Counted from the first letter of the stretch, positions 36,268 to 45,235 are shown. The stretch is DNA of 64,000 nucleotides from Mesobacillus jeotgali (GCF_002874535.1 NZ_CP025025.1:4149353-4213352), one strand, 5' to 3'. Notes: a model not told the origin generated them from the sequence alone. Made by a program: numbers and translations.

Positions 36268-37896
36268 GTGGCTGTCATACCTGATAACCAGGCAACGATT
36301 TTTAAAGAAGCTGCCAAAAAACTGAATACGATGCTCAAGCCGGAGGTCGAGGAGGATGCGCGTCTTGTCCAGAAGGGGCTGATGCTCTATCGCCAGGGGA
36401 CGGTCCACCATCTGAAGTATATGGTGAAGTCGATCTGGGCGACGGTCCAGGACGTGACGCCGGTTCGTGTGTACATAAATATTTCGGACCCTGAAGAGAG
36501 TAGTTGTACCTGCCCTGCTGGGTCGTTTTGCCGGCACCGTTTAGCTGCGTTTTTTCAGGCTTATGGTGATGTCGCGAGTGTTTCCGACTGGGTCGAAGCC
36601 TGGCGCAAGCCTGCAAAGGAGCAGCTGAATGCTGAAAAATGGGGCTTGCAGCGCGCGAAGGATCTGGTTAAGAAGGATACCCGGGCTGGACATGATTACG
36701 ATAGCTGGGCCGCCTCTTTTCGCGTAAGCTTCGAGGAAATCGTCAAGGGCCAGGGAGAACCGAGGGCATATGTTGTACCCGGATTGTTCCGTTCCTATAT
36801 TCGGCGTGTTGAGGCTTCCGCTCCGCTGGAGGTCGTTTGGAAAAACCTTTATATGATCGCAGCGTCGGTCCATTCCTTTAATCTGCTCACAGAACTGGCC
36901 CGCGAACTTGGACACGATGATGAACCAACAATGGACCGGTATTACAGGCCGCTTTTCGAGGATCTATTCAATGATGCCGAGGAATACATTGAGCGCCTTG
37001 CTTATGGGACGATGCCGTTTTCTTTTGATACGTTTCTGGAAAAACTTAAGGATGAAACGATCGGTTTGACGGTGCCCGATGCTTCTGTAGGCTATGACCG
37101 GATTGATTTATACCGGCTGTTATGGGAAAAGCTTTTTAAAAATGGCAGCTGGCGTGATACAGAGCGGACTCGCCTTGAAGCGTTTGGCGATGGCAAGCGG
37201 GATCAGATTGAGGAAATTGCTTTGATTCATCAGCTTGTTTTAGCAAAGCATGACGGAGACGCTTTGAAGCGATTCACCTCCCTCCCTGTCAGTTCCCTTC
37301 CATATATGTTTTACTGGCTAGACGGCTTCCGTGTACAGCGCGAATGGAACAGGATGGGACCATTCATTGAATACCTCGTCCAGCAGCTGCGGAATTACCT
37401 GAAGCATCTCGGGGATTATTATGCTTGTAAAAAATTCACGCGTTATGCGTTGAAGCTGGTTGGCGCTTTTACCCGCGAAATTGGTCGCGGCGAGCTGTAC
37501 GACCGCGCGCTGGCACAGGCAATGCCATACAGCTTTTACGAATATGAAGATTCCTTGTTTGAAAAAAAGCAGTACGAACAATGGGGCGAATTGCAGTCCT
37601 ACTTTGGCTTTGAATATAATTCGATTTCAAGCGAGCGGATTAAGCTTTTACAAAAGGAAGCTCCAGAAGTTCTGATTCCGCTGTATCACCAGATGGTCGG
37701 CGATTTAATCGAGATGAAAAACCGCAGCAGCTACAAACAGGCTGCACGGTTGCTGAAAAAACTGCGCACCGTCTATAAAAAACTTAAGCGAGTCCCAGAG
37801 TGGGAAGAGTTTTTCGGGAAACTGCTAGTGAGGACGAAACGACTGCGCGCTTTTCACGAAGAATGTACACGGAGCAAGCTGATTGAGGTCGAGTGA
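36268..37896 (+). CDS. ywqB: SWIM zinc-finger protein, YwqB-like
   Basis: About 542 residues from the GTG at 36268, six bases after GGAGGA. Near residue 75 it carries the zinc site SCTCPAGSFCRH (CxC...CxH), the SWIM finger. The rest is helical, rich in Trp/Tyr/Arg, with no other known domain. It is followed by the SNF2 helicase gene, the same pairing as ywqB-ywqA in B. subtilis. SWIM/SNF2 pairs are presumed to act together on DNA, but the process is not known. Confidence 0.85.
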   Translation: MAVIPDNQATIFKEAAKKLNTMLKPEVEEDARLVQKGLMLYRQGTVHHLKYMVKSIWATVQDVTPVRVYINISDPEESSCTCPAGSFCRHRLAAFFQAYGDVASVSDWVEAWRKPAKEQLNAEKWGLQRAKDLVKKDTRAGHDYDSWAASFRVSFEEIVKGQGEPRAYVVPGLFRSYIRRVEASAPLEVVWKNLYMIAASVHSFNLLTELARELGHDDEPTMDRYYRPLFEDLFNDAEEYIERLAYGTMPFSFDTFLEKLKDETIGLTVPDASVGYDRIDLYRLLWEKLFKNGSWRDTERTRLEAFGDGKRDQIEEIALIHQLVLAKHDGDALKRFTSLPVSSLPYMFYWLDGFRVQREWNRMGPFIEYLVQQLRNYLKHLGDYYACKKFTRYALKLVGAFTREIGRGELYDRALAQAMPYSFYEYEDSLFEKKQYEQWGELQSYFGFEYNSISSERIKLLQKEAPEVLIPLYHQMVGDLIEMKNRSSYKQAARLLKKLRTVYKKLKRVPEWEEFFGKLLVRTKRLRAFHEECTRSKLIEVE

Positions 37897-37905
37897 CGTA
37901 AGCAC

Positions 37906-37965
37906 GGGGACGTACCCTTTGCTCCTTTAGTTTAGCGAAAAGAAGGAAGAGCAGGGTATGTCCCT
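37906..37965. repeat. Long hairpin repeat upstream of the SNF2 gene
   Basis: GGGACGTACCCTTTGCTC at the left pairs with GAGCAGGGTATGTCCC at the right around about 25 bases. Related in sequence and shape to the hairpin at 54922-54993. Confidence 0.7.
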
Positions 37966-37987
37966 CGCTCTAGTTTAGAGTAATAAA

Positions 37988-38014
37988 GGGACAGATGAAC
38001 CGTCTCCATGTCCC
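37988..38014. repeat. 27-bp REP-like element (copy 1)
   Basis: GGGACAG..GAACCGTCTCCATGTCCC, ending just before the ribosome site of the SNF2 gene. Other copies: 56986, 60067, 62559 (diverged) and 62597. Confidence 0.75.
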
Positions 38015-38029
38015 AAGGGAGGTGTGTCA

Positions 38030-40855
38030 ATGCTTGAGATTAAGCAGATTCATATAGATGTGATGCCGGTTGCGGGTGGGCGGTATTTTTTGAGTGCGGA
38101 GGATTTTGATGGTTTTGAACTCAAACCCTCTGACTGGAAGAAGTTGCTTTTTTTCCGCCATAAGGAGAGTTATTATGGAACGATGCTGGATTCGGATAAA
38201 TGGGGTCCTGCTGAGGGTGTGACGTTAAGTGCCTGGCAGCTTGTGACGCTATTTGGCGAGGAGAGCTTCAACCGGCTTGTTGAGTGGGAATGGGATGACC
38301 TTGGCGATATCTGCCTGTCGACAGCCCATGCAATTTATGATGCAATCCTCGCGAAGGAATGGCATCCTGATTTTACCCAGCTTGATGGCGAGGATTTCCG
38401 CTGGAAGCTTCCTGTAAGTGTACTTGATGAATTTCATGAGCCGTTTTGGGATGAACCTCTCAAGATAAATGATGAGAAGCTGGCTGTGCGTGATTTTGTG
38501 GCCGACCTGTTCCATCATGCCCTGGATTCTTATTTCCATGAAAATGAAACGATGAAGTATCTGCTGGGCGATAAGCTTGATGTGCTGCGGAAAAAGCAGC
38601 TCTCGGCTTCGCAGCTGGCAGCTTACTTTGATGAGGACCGCTGGCTTGAATGGATTGGGTTAAAGGAAAATCCTGCTCCTTTTTCGACTGGCATGCGTCT
38701 AGAAGAGCCAATGGATGGTCTCGGTGACTGGAAGCTTGGGTTATTTTTGCGCGGAAAAGAAGAGCCGATGCTGATTGAAGCCCGTGACTATGAAAGCTAT
38801 CCTGCTGGCTGGGACTTTTTTAGCGAAAGAATCGAGGATGAAGAAAAGCGGCTGGCTGCAATTTTCCCATGGATTGAGGAGGATGGCCGCCTGAAGTCTG
38901 ACTTGACCGAGGATGAAGCGTGGATGTTTTTGACCGAAGCGAGCGAAACGCTGATTGCGCTCGGCATTGAAATCCTCCTTCCTTCGTGGTGGGAAGCGAT
39001 CAAGAACGCTAATCTGAAGGTGAAGGCACGTCTGAAAGGCCAGACTGGCTATCGCCGCTCGTTTGTCGGCTTGAATGCGATGCTCGATTACGATTGGCGT
39101 TTTTCCATGAACGGTGTTGACCTGAGCGAGGATGATTTCCAGCGCCTTGTGAATGAGAAGCGTCGACTTGTGTATCTGAAGGGCCGCTGGATCAAGCTTG
39201 ACCATGGATTCATCCGCCAGATTCAGGAAATGATGAAAAAAGCGGATAAGGAAGGCTTGCACATCCGCGACCTGCTGCAGCAGGAGCTGTCTGATGAAGA
39301 AGATGACGGAGAAGGACTGGATGATCCGCGAGCTTTCGCGAAAATCCAGATCGAGCTGAACCGTCACTGGAAGCAGATGATGAAGCAGCTGTCTGAAACA
39401 AAGGAAATCCCGGACTTGCCGGTGCCTGCCGGATTGCATGGTGAACTTCGTCCTTATCAGAAGCTCGGCATGAACTGGCTTCAGTTTTTGCGGAAATACG
39501 GATTTGGCGCGTTGCTGGCTGATGACATGGGTCTCGGGAAAACAATTCAGCTGATTTCTTATATCTTGTCGGTAAAAGAACAGGAAAACGATGACCATCC
39601 ATCACTGATCATCTGCCCTACTTCCGTTCTCGGAAACTGGCAAAAAGAAATCGAGCGCTTCGCTCCTGATCTGCGTGTCCACCTGCATTACGGACCGAAC
39701 CGCCTTAAGGGCAGCAGTTTTACCGAAGAAGCTAATGGCTCGGACATTGTACTGACTTCCTATGGCCTGACGCATCTGGACTTCGAGGAGCTTGAGAGTG
39801 TTGAATGGAGCAGCATCGCAATTGATGAGGCACAGAATATCAAGAACGCGGATACGAAGCAGTCGCGGGCGGTGCGGAAGCTGAAGGGCAAGCATCATAT
39901 TGCCCTGACTGGGACGCCGATGGAAAACCGACTGTCTGAGCTGTGGTCAATTTTCGACTTCACGAATCGAGGTTATCTTGGCAGTGCGGGGCAGTTCCAG
40001 AAGCAGTTCATCCTGCCGATTGAAAAAGAAGACAAGAAGGAAAAAATCACACAACTTCAGTCGCTGATCAAGCCATTCCTGCTGAGACGGACGAAGAAGG
40101 ATGAAGATGTGGCGCTGAATTTGCCTGACAAGGTCGAGCAGAAGGAATACTGCCCGCTATCAGCTGAGCAGGCTTCATTATACGAGCAGCTTGTAAAGGA
40201 TACCTTCGCGCAGATTGAAACACTATCGAGCTTCGAGCGAAAAGGCTTGATTTTACAGTTACTGAGCAGGCTGAAGCAACTGTGTAACCACCCTGCACTG
40301 TATTTGAAAGAGGAAAAGCCTAAGCATCTGATTGACCGCTCTGCCAAGATGGAGAAAATGATAGAGCTGGTGAGCGCTGTGCTCGAACAGGAAGAAAGCT
40401 GCATCATTTTCACCCAGTACATCGGCATGGGCGAGATGATCCAGTCCGCGTTGAAAAAGAAATTCGGCATCGATGTCCCGTTCCTGAACGGCAGCCTGCC
40501 GAAGACAAAACGTGATGAATTGATCACGAAATTCCAGAATCGAGAGTTCCCTGTGTTCCTGCTTTCGCTAAAGGCCGGCGGAACCGGTCTGAATCTGACT
40601 GCTGCAAACCACGTTGTCCACTACGACCGCTGGTGGAATCCGGCTGTTGAAAACCAGGCAACCGACCGAGCATACCGCATCGGGCAAAGCCGCTTCGTGC
40701 ACGTGCATAAACTGATCAGCACCGGCACACTGGAGGAAAAAATCGACGCCATGCTCGAGAAGAAGCAGTCGCTGAATGACCAGATCATCCAGAGCGACAG
40801 CTGGATTACCGAGCTTTCGACTGATGAATTGCATGAGTTGGTGTTTTTGTCGTAG
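38030..40855 (+). CDS. ywqA: SNF2-family DNA helicase/translocase, YwqA-like
   Basis: A 941-residue ATPase. The ATG at 38030 is seven bases after GGGAGG; a GTG at 38024 is too close. The N-terminal 400 residues are the bacterial SNF2-associated region. Helicase motifs: Q-like LRPYQKLGMNWL, I ADDMGLGKTIQ, Ia ICPTSVLGNW, II AIDEAQNIKN (DEAQ), III ALTGTPMENR, IV IIFTQY, V LKAGGTGLNLT, VI DRAYRIGQ. It translocates on duplex DNA, presumably remodelling protein-DNA complexes or repair intermediates. Partner SWIM gene lies directly upstream. Confidence 0.93.
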   Translation: MLEIKQIHIDVMPVAGGRYFLSAEDFDGFELKPSDWKKLLFFRHKESYYGTMLDSDKWGPAEGVTLSAWQLVTLFGEESFNRLVEWEWDDLGDICLSTAHAIYDAILAKEWHPDFTQLDGEDFRWKLPVSVLDEFHEPFWDEPLKINDEKLAVRDFVADLFHHALDSYFHENETMKYLLGDKLDVLRKKQLSASQLAAYFDEDRWLEWIGLKENPAPFSTGMRLEEPMDGLGDWKLGLFLRGKEEPMLIEARDYESYPAGWDFFSERIEDEEKRLAAIFPWIEEDGRLKSDLTEDEAWMFLTEASETLIALGIEILLPSWWEAIKNANLKVKARLKGQTGYRRSFVGLNAMLDYDWRFSMNGVDLSEDDFQRLVNEKRRLVYLKGRWIKLDHGFIRQIQEMMKKADKEGLHIRDLLQQELSDEEDDGEGLDDPRAFAKIQIELNRHWKQMMKQLSETKEIPDLPVPAGLHGELRPYQKLGMNWLQFLRKYGFGALLADDMGLGKTIQLISYILSVKEQENDDHPSLIICPTSVLGNWQKEIERFAPDLRVHLHYGPNRLKGSSFTEEANGSDIVLTSYGLTHLDFEELESVEWSSIAIDEAQNIKNADTKQSRAVRKLKGKHHIALTGTPMENRLSELWSIFDFTNRGYLGSAGQFQKQFILPIEKEDKKEKITQLQSLIKPFLLRRTKKDEDVALNLPDKVEQKEYCPLSAEQASLYEQLVKDTFAQIETLSSFERKGLILQLLSRLKQLCNHPALYLKEEKPKHLIDRSAKMEKMIELVSAVLEQEESCIIFTQYIGMGEMIQSALKKKFGIDVPFLNGSLPKTKRDELITKFQNREFPVFLLSLKAGGTGLNLTAANHVVHYDRWWNPAVENQATDRAYRIGQSRFVHVHKLISTGTLEEKIDAMLEKKQSLNDQIIQSDSWITELSTDELHELVFLS

Positions 40856-40863
40856 GCTCTCTG

Positions 40864-40894
40864 ACCGCCCCTTGAATAATAGGGGTGGTTTTTC
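40864..40894 (+). terminator. Terminator of ywqA
   Basis: ACCGCCCCT and AGGGGTGGT stem with GTTTTTC following. Confidence 0.8.
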
Positions 40895-40973
40895 TTTTGA
40901 GTTCCCACTTTACACCCCTATCCAATGTATAATGGGAATAGTTTGGTAACAATTTTTTAAAAAAAGAGAGTGA

Positions 40974-41501
40974 ATGGCAGTGAAAAGAATTTTTTTATTA
41001 TTATCTTCAATTGTATTTCTAGCAGCATGTAGTTTCGAAGAAGAAAAAACAAACAATATCTTTCTTGTCCCTGAGGGTTATGAGGGTACCATTATGGTTT
41101 ATTACGATATACCGAATACACCACCTTTAAAAAAAGAAGGAGAGTACACAGTCATACCTGTTAAGCTTGAAGGATTGGAAGAATTAGAGGGCACACATAT
41201 AAGTCAATATGGTATTTATTTCACCTCAACTCTGGATATGAAGTATGGACTTGTAAACGATAAGTATTTTTACGTAGATGCAGATGGAAAAAGGACTAAA
41301 ATCGATGACTACTGTACTCACGGAATGGGAAATGGAAGCTTTACAGGAGAGAGTGAAAAAGAGGTTAAATACCAAGGAATCCAAATAACAGCTAGCAACT
41401 GTGGGGAATCATTTTTTCTTGATGGTTACGAAGACTACTATATTCAAAAAGATGCAATACAAGACCATTGGATGAATCATTTTGACCAACACAATTTTTA
41501 A
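40974..41501 (+). CDS. Putative lipoprotein (175 residues)
   Basis: Exported lipoprotein with lipobox FLAAC (Cys19). The mature part starts with FLVPEGYEGTIMVYYDIP and contains two later cysteines (about 119 and 149) that could form a disulfide. The VPEGYxG opening is seen in a family of small Bacillus lipoproteins of unknown function. ATG or the GTG two codons later may be the start (GAGAG upstream). Function unknown. Confidence 0.7.
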   Translation: MAVKRIFLLLSSIVFLAACSFEEEKTNNIFLVPEGYEGTIMVYYDIPNTPPLKKEGEYTVIPVKLEGLEELEGTHISQYGIYFTSTLDMKYGLVNDKYFYVDADGKRTKIDDYCTHGMGNGSFTGESEKEVKYQGIQITASNCGESFFLDGYEDYYIQKDAIQDHWMNHFDQHNF

Positions 41502-41605
41502 AAATTGGCTTACCGTATAGAGTATCGGTTTTCGGTTACTAAACGAAGTAAGCAGAAGGTCCGTCCCAGTGATTCGTTCCTAGAGAAAAAAATGACGCCA
41601 ACAAT

Positions 41606-42121
41606 GTGCTGGTTTTCTTAAGATTAACAGCTTCGGAGGAGATTAAAATTTTATCAAGAAAAATTGTTTCAGCATCTATTTCTGGTTCTCTTTTTGCAAT
41701 TTTGTTAGGGATAGTCACGCCAAATCCATTTGGCGAAACCATTGATACAGTCCCAGGATATATTTTATTAACAGCATCTGCTACACCTATATATTTGATG
41801 TACAGTTTTCCAGTTATTTTAACTTACGGGGTTATCACCTCTATTATTAGTGATGAGCTGGCTAAGTTAATATCAACAAAAACAGGAAATGAAAAATCCG
41901 AACTAATTATCTCTGGCATTTTACACGTTATTTTTGGACTAGTTTTACTAGTGTATAGTTTAATTGCTTCTATAATATTTTTTATCACTGATAAAGTTTT
42001 ACGAAAGAAAAATAAAGATTATAAGTGGCAGCATGCACTTAAAAGTTTAGCAATACCTATCACTGTATTTCTAATTTTCATGGGGATTGTTTGGAGTGGA
42101 CATATTTTAAATGGTAATTAG
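41606..42121 (+). CDS. Small membrane protein (start uncertain)
   Basis: Hypothetical protein of up to 171 residues with four hydrophobic spans. The only strong ribosome site, CGGAGGAG (41632-41641), lies inside the open frame and is followed by ATT AAA ATT TTA, with no ATG, GTG or TTG at a suitable distance. The frame's GTG at 41606 has no ribosome site. Either an ATT start is used or the true start codon was lost. Unrecognised family; located just downstream of the lipoprotein gene, which may be its partner. Confidence 0.5.
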   Translation: MLVFLRLTASEEIKILSRKIVSASISGSLFAILLGIVTPNPFGETIDTVPGYILLTASATPIYLMYSFPVILTYGVITSIISDELAKLISTKTGNEKSELIISGILHVIFGLVLLVYSLIASIIFFITDKVLRKKNKDYKWQHALKSLAIPITVFLIFMGIVWSGHILNGN

Positions 42122-42185
42122 GAGCTCTAAACTATATACAGATTTACACATCTCTTAAATATAGAAATTATATATTGTTTTATTA

Positions 42186-42212
42186 ATAAAAAAACCGGCT
42201 GACTCAGCCGGC
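42186..42212 (-). terminator. Terminator of the ssbB operon
   Basis: Minus-strand GCCGGCTGAGTCAGCCGG then seven T. Confidence 0.85.
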
Positions 42213-42322
42213 ATCAAATTCGAGGGTATATTGGAGATCGGGTTATTGAATTTCTCTCTCAAATGTCCTTAGTGAGGTGGAATCGAGGAAATTCATATGA
42301 GTTCATGTATTTATTTTCTTCG

Positions 42323-42529
42323 TTATTTCCTGACGTATTCTTTTCTGCTGGAATTTGGTCTTGGTGGCTCGGCAATGAAGGAGTAGACGCGGTTGATTTG
42401 TTGTTCTTTGGAGGCGATTTCGAGCTGGCGTACACGCTTGGTGAGTTCATCGACCTTCTCATTGTTTTTTCCGACCATTTTAATCAGGCTGACTAGCAGC
42501 TTTTCAATTGAATCGGTATCGTTATGCAA
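42323..42529 (-). CDS. Small coiled protein encoded after ssbB (68 residues)
   Basis: A TTG start (MHNDTDS) eight bases after GAGAGGAG, overlapping the ssbB stop by eight bases. Predicted short coiled coil (LIKMVGKNNEKVDELTKRVRQLE) and a basic tail. Unrecognised, but the coupling with ssbB argues that it is translated. Confidence 0.65.
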   Translation of the reverse strand: MHNDTDSIEKLLVSLIKMVGKNNEKVDELTKRVRQLEIASKEQQINRVYSFIAEPPRPNSSRKEYVRK

Positions 42530-42941
42530 ATGGAAGCTCCTCTCTTAGCGGCGGCGCAGCGGGAACAGTTTCCGGCTGCCGTGGAGGTTGGGATGTCTGC
42601 TGGGTTTCCCTTGATCCGGCCGGTTTCGTACTTAAAAATCTAACTCCCTCAGCAACAACTTCGGTCACATAGACACGTTTGCCTTCATGGTTATCATAGT
42701 TTCGCGTCTGGATGCGACCGGTGACTCCGAGGACAGAACCTTTTTTACAATAGTTAGACGTATTCTCAGCTGTTTTGCCCCAGAGGATGCAATGGACAAA
42801 ATCTACCTCGATTTCCCCGCTGGCATTTTTGTAATGCCTGTTTACCGCAAGCGTTATATTCGACACAGCTTTTCCGTCCGGTGTAAACCTGAGATCTGGA
42901 TCTCTGGTCAGCCTGCCTACTAGCGTAACTTGATTGATCAC
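42522..42941 (-). CDS. ssbB: Single-stranded DNA-binding protein SsbB
   Basis: Competence-type SSB of 139 residues: OB fold beginning MINQVTLVGRLTRDPDLRFT, with NITLAVNR, VDFVHCILWGKTAENTSNYCKKG and VTGRIQTRNYD. The C-terminal tail is Pro/Gln rich and ends LREELPFA, a modified acidic tip. The housekeeping SSB normally sits with rpsF/rpsR; this position beside ywpF and the ywqA group matches ssbB (ywpH) of B. subtilis, which coats incoming DNA in transformation. Confidence 0.88.
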   Translation of the reverse strand: MINQVTLVGRLTRDPDLRFTPDGKAVSNITLAVNRHYKNASGEIEVDFVHCILWGKTAENTSNYCKKGSVLGVTGRIQTRNYDNHEGKRVYVTEVVAEGVRFLSTKPAGSRETQQTSQPPRQPETVPAAPPLREELPFA

Positions 42942-43091
42942 CTTTTCATCTCCTTTCTTCTTGATACCCCGATGATAGTCCTTTTGAGCGCTGCAGTAAA
43001 ATGCCTAAATTTGTTCTTTTTCCTGCAAAAATAACCCTATCCATGCATAATTGCATTCCATAAATCAGTTTTAAGCACTTCGTATATAGAC

Positions 43092-43104
43092 AAAAATGAT
43101 TTTT
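43092..43104. promoter_or_regulatory. Candidate ComK AT box between ssbB and ywpF
   Basis: AAAAATGATTTTT fits AAAAN5TTTT. A one-mismatch second box AAACTTGCTTTTT starts at 43131, but the gap is not one of the standard ComK spacings, so this is weak. Confidence 0.3.
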
Positions 43105-43201
43105 ACCAATTCAGAAATATTTCTTTCGACAAACTTGCTTTTTTTCGTTTTATATTCATCCTGTGTTATAATTTGGACAAGTATTACGGGAGGTGGTTGA
43201 C

Positions 43202-43636
43202 ATGAAGACGTTTAAGTTGATTTCAATGCAGCTTGCTGATGATGATGCTTTAGTGGATATCGAAATGGAAGACGGCCTGATTATCAATAAAGAGGATGAA
43301 AAAGGCACGTGGCTCGTCGAAGTTTTTACTAATCATAAATACATCCCATATTTCCAGGATGCGTGTGACAACGACAAAGAAATCATCGTCCAAGTCGTCA
43401 TCACCAAACGAGAGAACGACCCGGCAGCATTCGTAACAAAAGTCTGCTGCGTGAAGAAGCTGAAGACACATGCCAGCATTCTTTTAACAGGAAAACTCAC
43501 CAAACCGAAGAGCGATTATCCGGAAAAACTTTTGGAGTACTTGCTTGATAAAGGATACAAAGGCGAAGAACTGCTAACGGAATTCAAGGAAAAAATCATA
43601 TCAAGGCCGCAGATTTTGCAGCCGAAGAAAGTGTAA
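43202..43636 (+). CDS. ywpF: YwpF-like protein
   Basis: Cytosolic protein of 144 residues from the ATG nine bases after GGGAGG (frame opens three codons earlier). Sequence MKTFKLISMQLADDDALVDIEMEDG and position next to ssbB agree with B. subtilis YwpF. No catalytic motif. Role unknown; divergent from ssbB, so shared regulation is possible. Confidence 0.8.
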   Translation: MKTFKLISMQLADDDALVDIEMEDGLIINKEDEKGTWLVEVFTNHKYIPYFQDACDNDKEIIVQVVITKRENDPAAFVTKVCCVKKLKTHASILLTGKLTKPKSDYPEKLLEYLLDKGYKGEELLTEFKEKIISRPQILQPKKV

Positions 43637-43638
43637 TC

Positions 43639-43669
43639 AAACTCCTGCTGACTGGCTGGAGTTTTTTTA
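43639..43669 (+). terminator. Terminator of ywpF
   Basis: AAACTCC and GGAGTTT with a 12-base loop, then TTTTTTT. Confidence 0.75.
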
Positions 43670-43677
43670 TATGCAAA

Positions 43678-43706
43678 ATAAAAAGGCAGGATCACTCTCC
43701 TGCCCT
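43678..43706 (-). terminator. Terminator of the acidic lipoprotein gene
   Basis: Minus-strand GGGCAGGA-GAGTGA-TCCTGCC then TTTTTATTTT. Confidence 0.85.
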
Positions 43707-43711
43707 TAACA

Positions 43712-44005
43712 TTATTCATCCTTGTTATCTTCGTCGTTCATATCATTCTGATCTTCAATAATATCTTCTCCAGGCTCGTTATCGTCCTGCATCATGTCTC
43801 CATCTTGATCTGTGTTGACATCGCCATTGCCGTTGTTTTCATCGAGCATGTCATTGTCTTCGCCATTCATGTCGCCATTTTCATCCGCTGGATTCTCGAT
43901 ATCCACATCGTCATCCGGAGGAGGATCCTGATCATTCGCACAGCCTGCAAGGAACATAGCCGATAGCAATGAGCCACCGATTAACATTAATAGCTTTTTC
44001 TTCAT
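43712..44005 (-). CDS. Acidic low-complexity lipoprotein (97 residues)
   Basis: Lipoprotein with lipobox LAGC (Cys22). The mature 75 residues are almost entirely Asp, Glu, Asn, Gly, Met and Pro, for example DDDVDIENPADENGDMNG, with net strong negative charge and no predicted fold. A disordered surface tether or cation binder is possible. Ribosome site GAAAGGGG precedes the ATG. Confidence 0.75.
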   Translation of the reverse strand: MKKKLLMLIGGSLLSAMFLAGCANDQDPPPDDDVDIENPADENGDMNGEDNDMLDENNGNGDVNTDQDGDMMQDDNEPGEDIIEDQNDMNDEDNKDE

Positions 44006-44291
44006 GAGTAAAAGCCCCTTTCATTAATAGGTATTTTTGAGACCTGTTGCACGGGTCTGCTGTTATATTGCCCATCAATGAAAAAAACTTGCATGATTTT
44101 TTGTAAAAATTACCCGATTTTCGGTAAGGAAGTAATTTTCGTGCCAAAGGTCTGTAAATGTGCAAATTATGAACTATATTTATTGTACTATTCCCCATAA
44201 TTTACAGAAACATGGTAAAAATAATTCCATTTTGCAACTTAACTTAGGCTGTAAGCCAACTGGAAAAATTATTCTGTTAGTATAGAAGGAT

Positions 44292-44396
44292 AATTGCACC
44301 GTTCCCCACTTTAATTGCACCATGATTCCGTTTAATTGCACGCTCCACACCAATAATTGCACGTTCAACAACCATAATTGCACCGTCTTCCTAATT
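44292..44396. repeat. Array of 5 units with 21-bp period, core AATTGCAC
   Basis: AATTGCAC starts at 44292, 44313, 44334, 44355 and 44376, exactly 21 bases apart, then a decayed AATTATG at 44393. The 13 bases between cores are unrelated from unit to unit. Confidence 0.92.
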
Positions 44397-44400
44397 ATGT

Positions 44401-44430
44401 AAAAAAAGAACCCAAATCAAATTGAGTCCT
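44401..44430 (-). terminator. Terminator after fabZ
   Basis: Minus-strand GGACTCAA-TTTGA-TTTGGGTTC then TTTTTTT; stem has mismatches. Confidence 0.65.
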
Positions 44431-44442
44431 TTCAATAATAAC

Positions 44443-44865
44443 CTATTTTATCGCAAATGTGATCTCAGCTTCACAAGCCAGTTCGCCATCTACTGTCGCG
44501 ACTGCCTTACCTTTTCCAATTGGACCGCGCAGCTTGATCATTTCAACTTCAAGGCGAAGCTGGTCGCCTGGTTTTACCTGCCTTTTAAAACGGCAGTTAT
44601 CGATTCCAGCGAAGAAGCCAATTTTTCCGCGGTTTTCTTCAAGCTTCAAAACAGCTACTGCTCCAACCTGAGCCAACGCCTCCACGATCAGCACACCTGG
44701 CATGACCGGGTAATCAGGAAAATGACCATTGAAGAATTCTTCGTTTGCCGTAACATTCTTGATGCCGACAGCCCTTTTTCCTTCTTCGATTTCAACAATT
44801 TTATCAACGAGTAAAAACGGATAGCGGTGCGGAATGATTTCTTTGATTTGGGTGATGTCCATCAT
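44443..44865 (-). CDS. fabZ: 3-hydroxyacyl-ACP dehydratase FabZ
   Basis: Hot-dog fold enzyme of 140 residues dehydrating beta-hydroxyacyl-ACP in fatty acid elongation. Catalytic His is in [14 protein letters not shown] (about 48) and the Glu in [11 protein letters not shown] (about 62). RRYPFLL-like start is present as [12 protein letters not shown]. Position near flhP is the same as ywpB (fabZ) in B. subtilis. Confidence 0.96.
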   Translation of the reverse strand: MMDITQIKEIIPHRYPFLLVDKIVEIEEGKRAVGIKNVTANEEFFNGHFPDYPVMPGVLIVEALAQVGAVAVLKLEENRGKIGFFAGIDNCRFKRQVKPGDQLRLEVEMIKLRGPIGKGKAVATVDGELACEAEITFAIK

Positions 44866-44916
44866 TTTTTAGTACCTCCTACTAATACTTACTAACCATT
44901 GTACTAAAAAAACCAA

Positions 44917-44944
44917 ATAAAAAGGAAGGGAAATCTCCCTTCCA
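44917..44944 (-). terminator. Terminator of the EpuA-like gene
   Basis: Minus-strand GGAAGGGA-GATT-TCCCTTCC then TTTTTATTT. Confidence 0.88.
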
Positions 44945-44952
44945 CCGAAAAT

Positions 44953-45216
44953 TTATTCTTTATTTACCAAATCTAAGATATGAGTCCATGTAGACTCCTC
45001 AAAAATATCCTTCGCTTTGCCGCCGCCCATCACCGCGTAGCCAAACATGGCGCCAAGCACGATGCTCGCAGCCAAAAGAACGAGCACAATAATAATCCGA
45101 AGCCAGATCGGAATAAGGCGAACCCGGATTCTTTTCTTTTTTTCGCGTGTTTTTTTCTTATCTTGTTTCACTTCTTCACGCGTTGTTGCTTCTTGATTAT
45201 TCTTGTTCAAAGCCAT
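44953..45216 (-). CDS. EpuA-like small membrane protein
   Basis: An 87-residue protein with a highly basic cytosolic segment (KKKRIRVRLIPIWLR) leading into one membrane span (about 40-63). This matches the short EpuA family, which databases label DNA-directed RNA polymerase subunit beta although direct evidence is thin. It lies in the flhO-flhP gene string. Function should be treated as unknown. Confidence 0.75.
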   Translation of the reverse strand: MALNKNNQEATTREEVKQDKKKTREKKKRIRVRLIPIWLRIIIVLVLLAASIVLGAMFGYAVMGGGKAKDIFEESTWTHILDLVNKE

Positions 45217-45235
45217 TTTGATTGTTCTTCCCCTC

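Larger units (their letters stand above)
44006..44442. other. Intergenic region with a 21-bp-period array
   Basis: Holds the acidic lipoprotein promoter, the AATTGCAC array (44292-44400) and the terminator of the fabZ transcript (44401-44430). No gene. Confidence 0.6.

Noticed and set aside
36335-36616. Minus-strand Pro/Arg-rich frame
   Set aside because: Shadow of ywqB across its SWIM finger region; no ribosome site.
44180-44383. Minus-strand frame with periodic VQL residues
   Set aside because: By-product of the AATTGCAC array; no ribosome site and no other coding signal.
44292-44396. Array considered as CRISPR
   Set aside because: Repeat of 8-9 bases and spacers of 13 bases are far too short and no cas genes are present.
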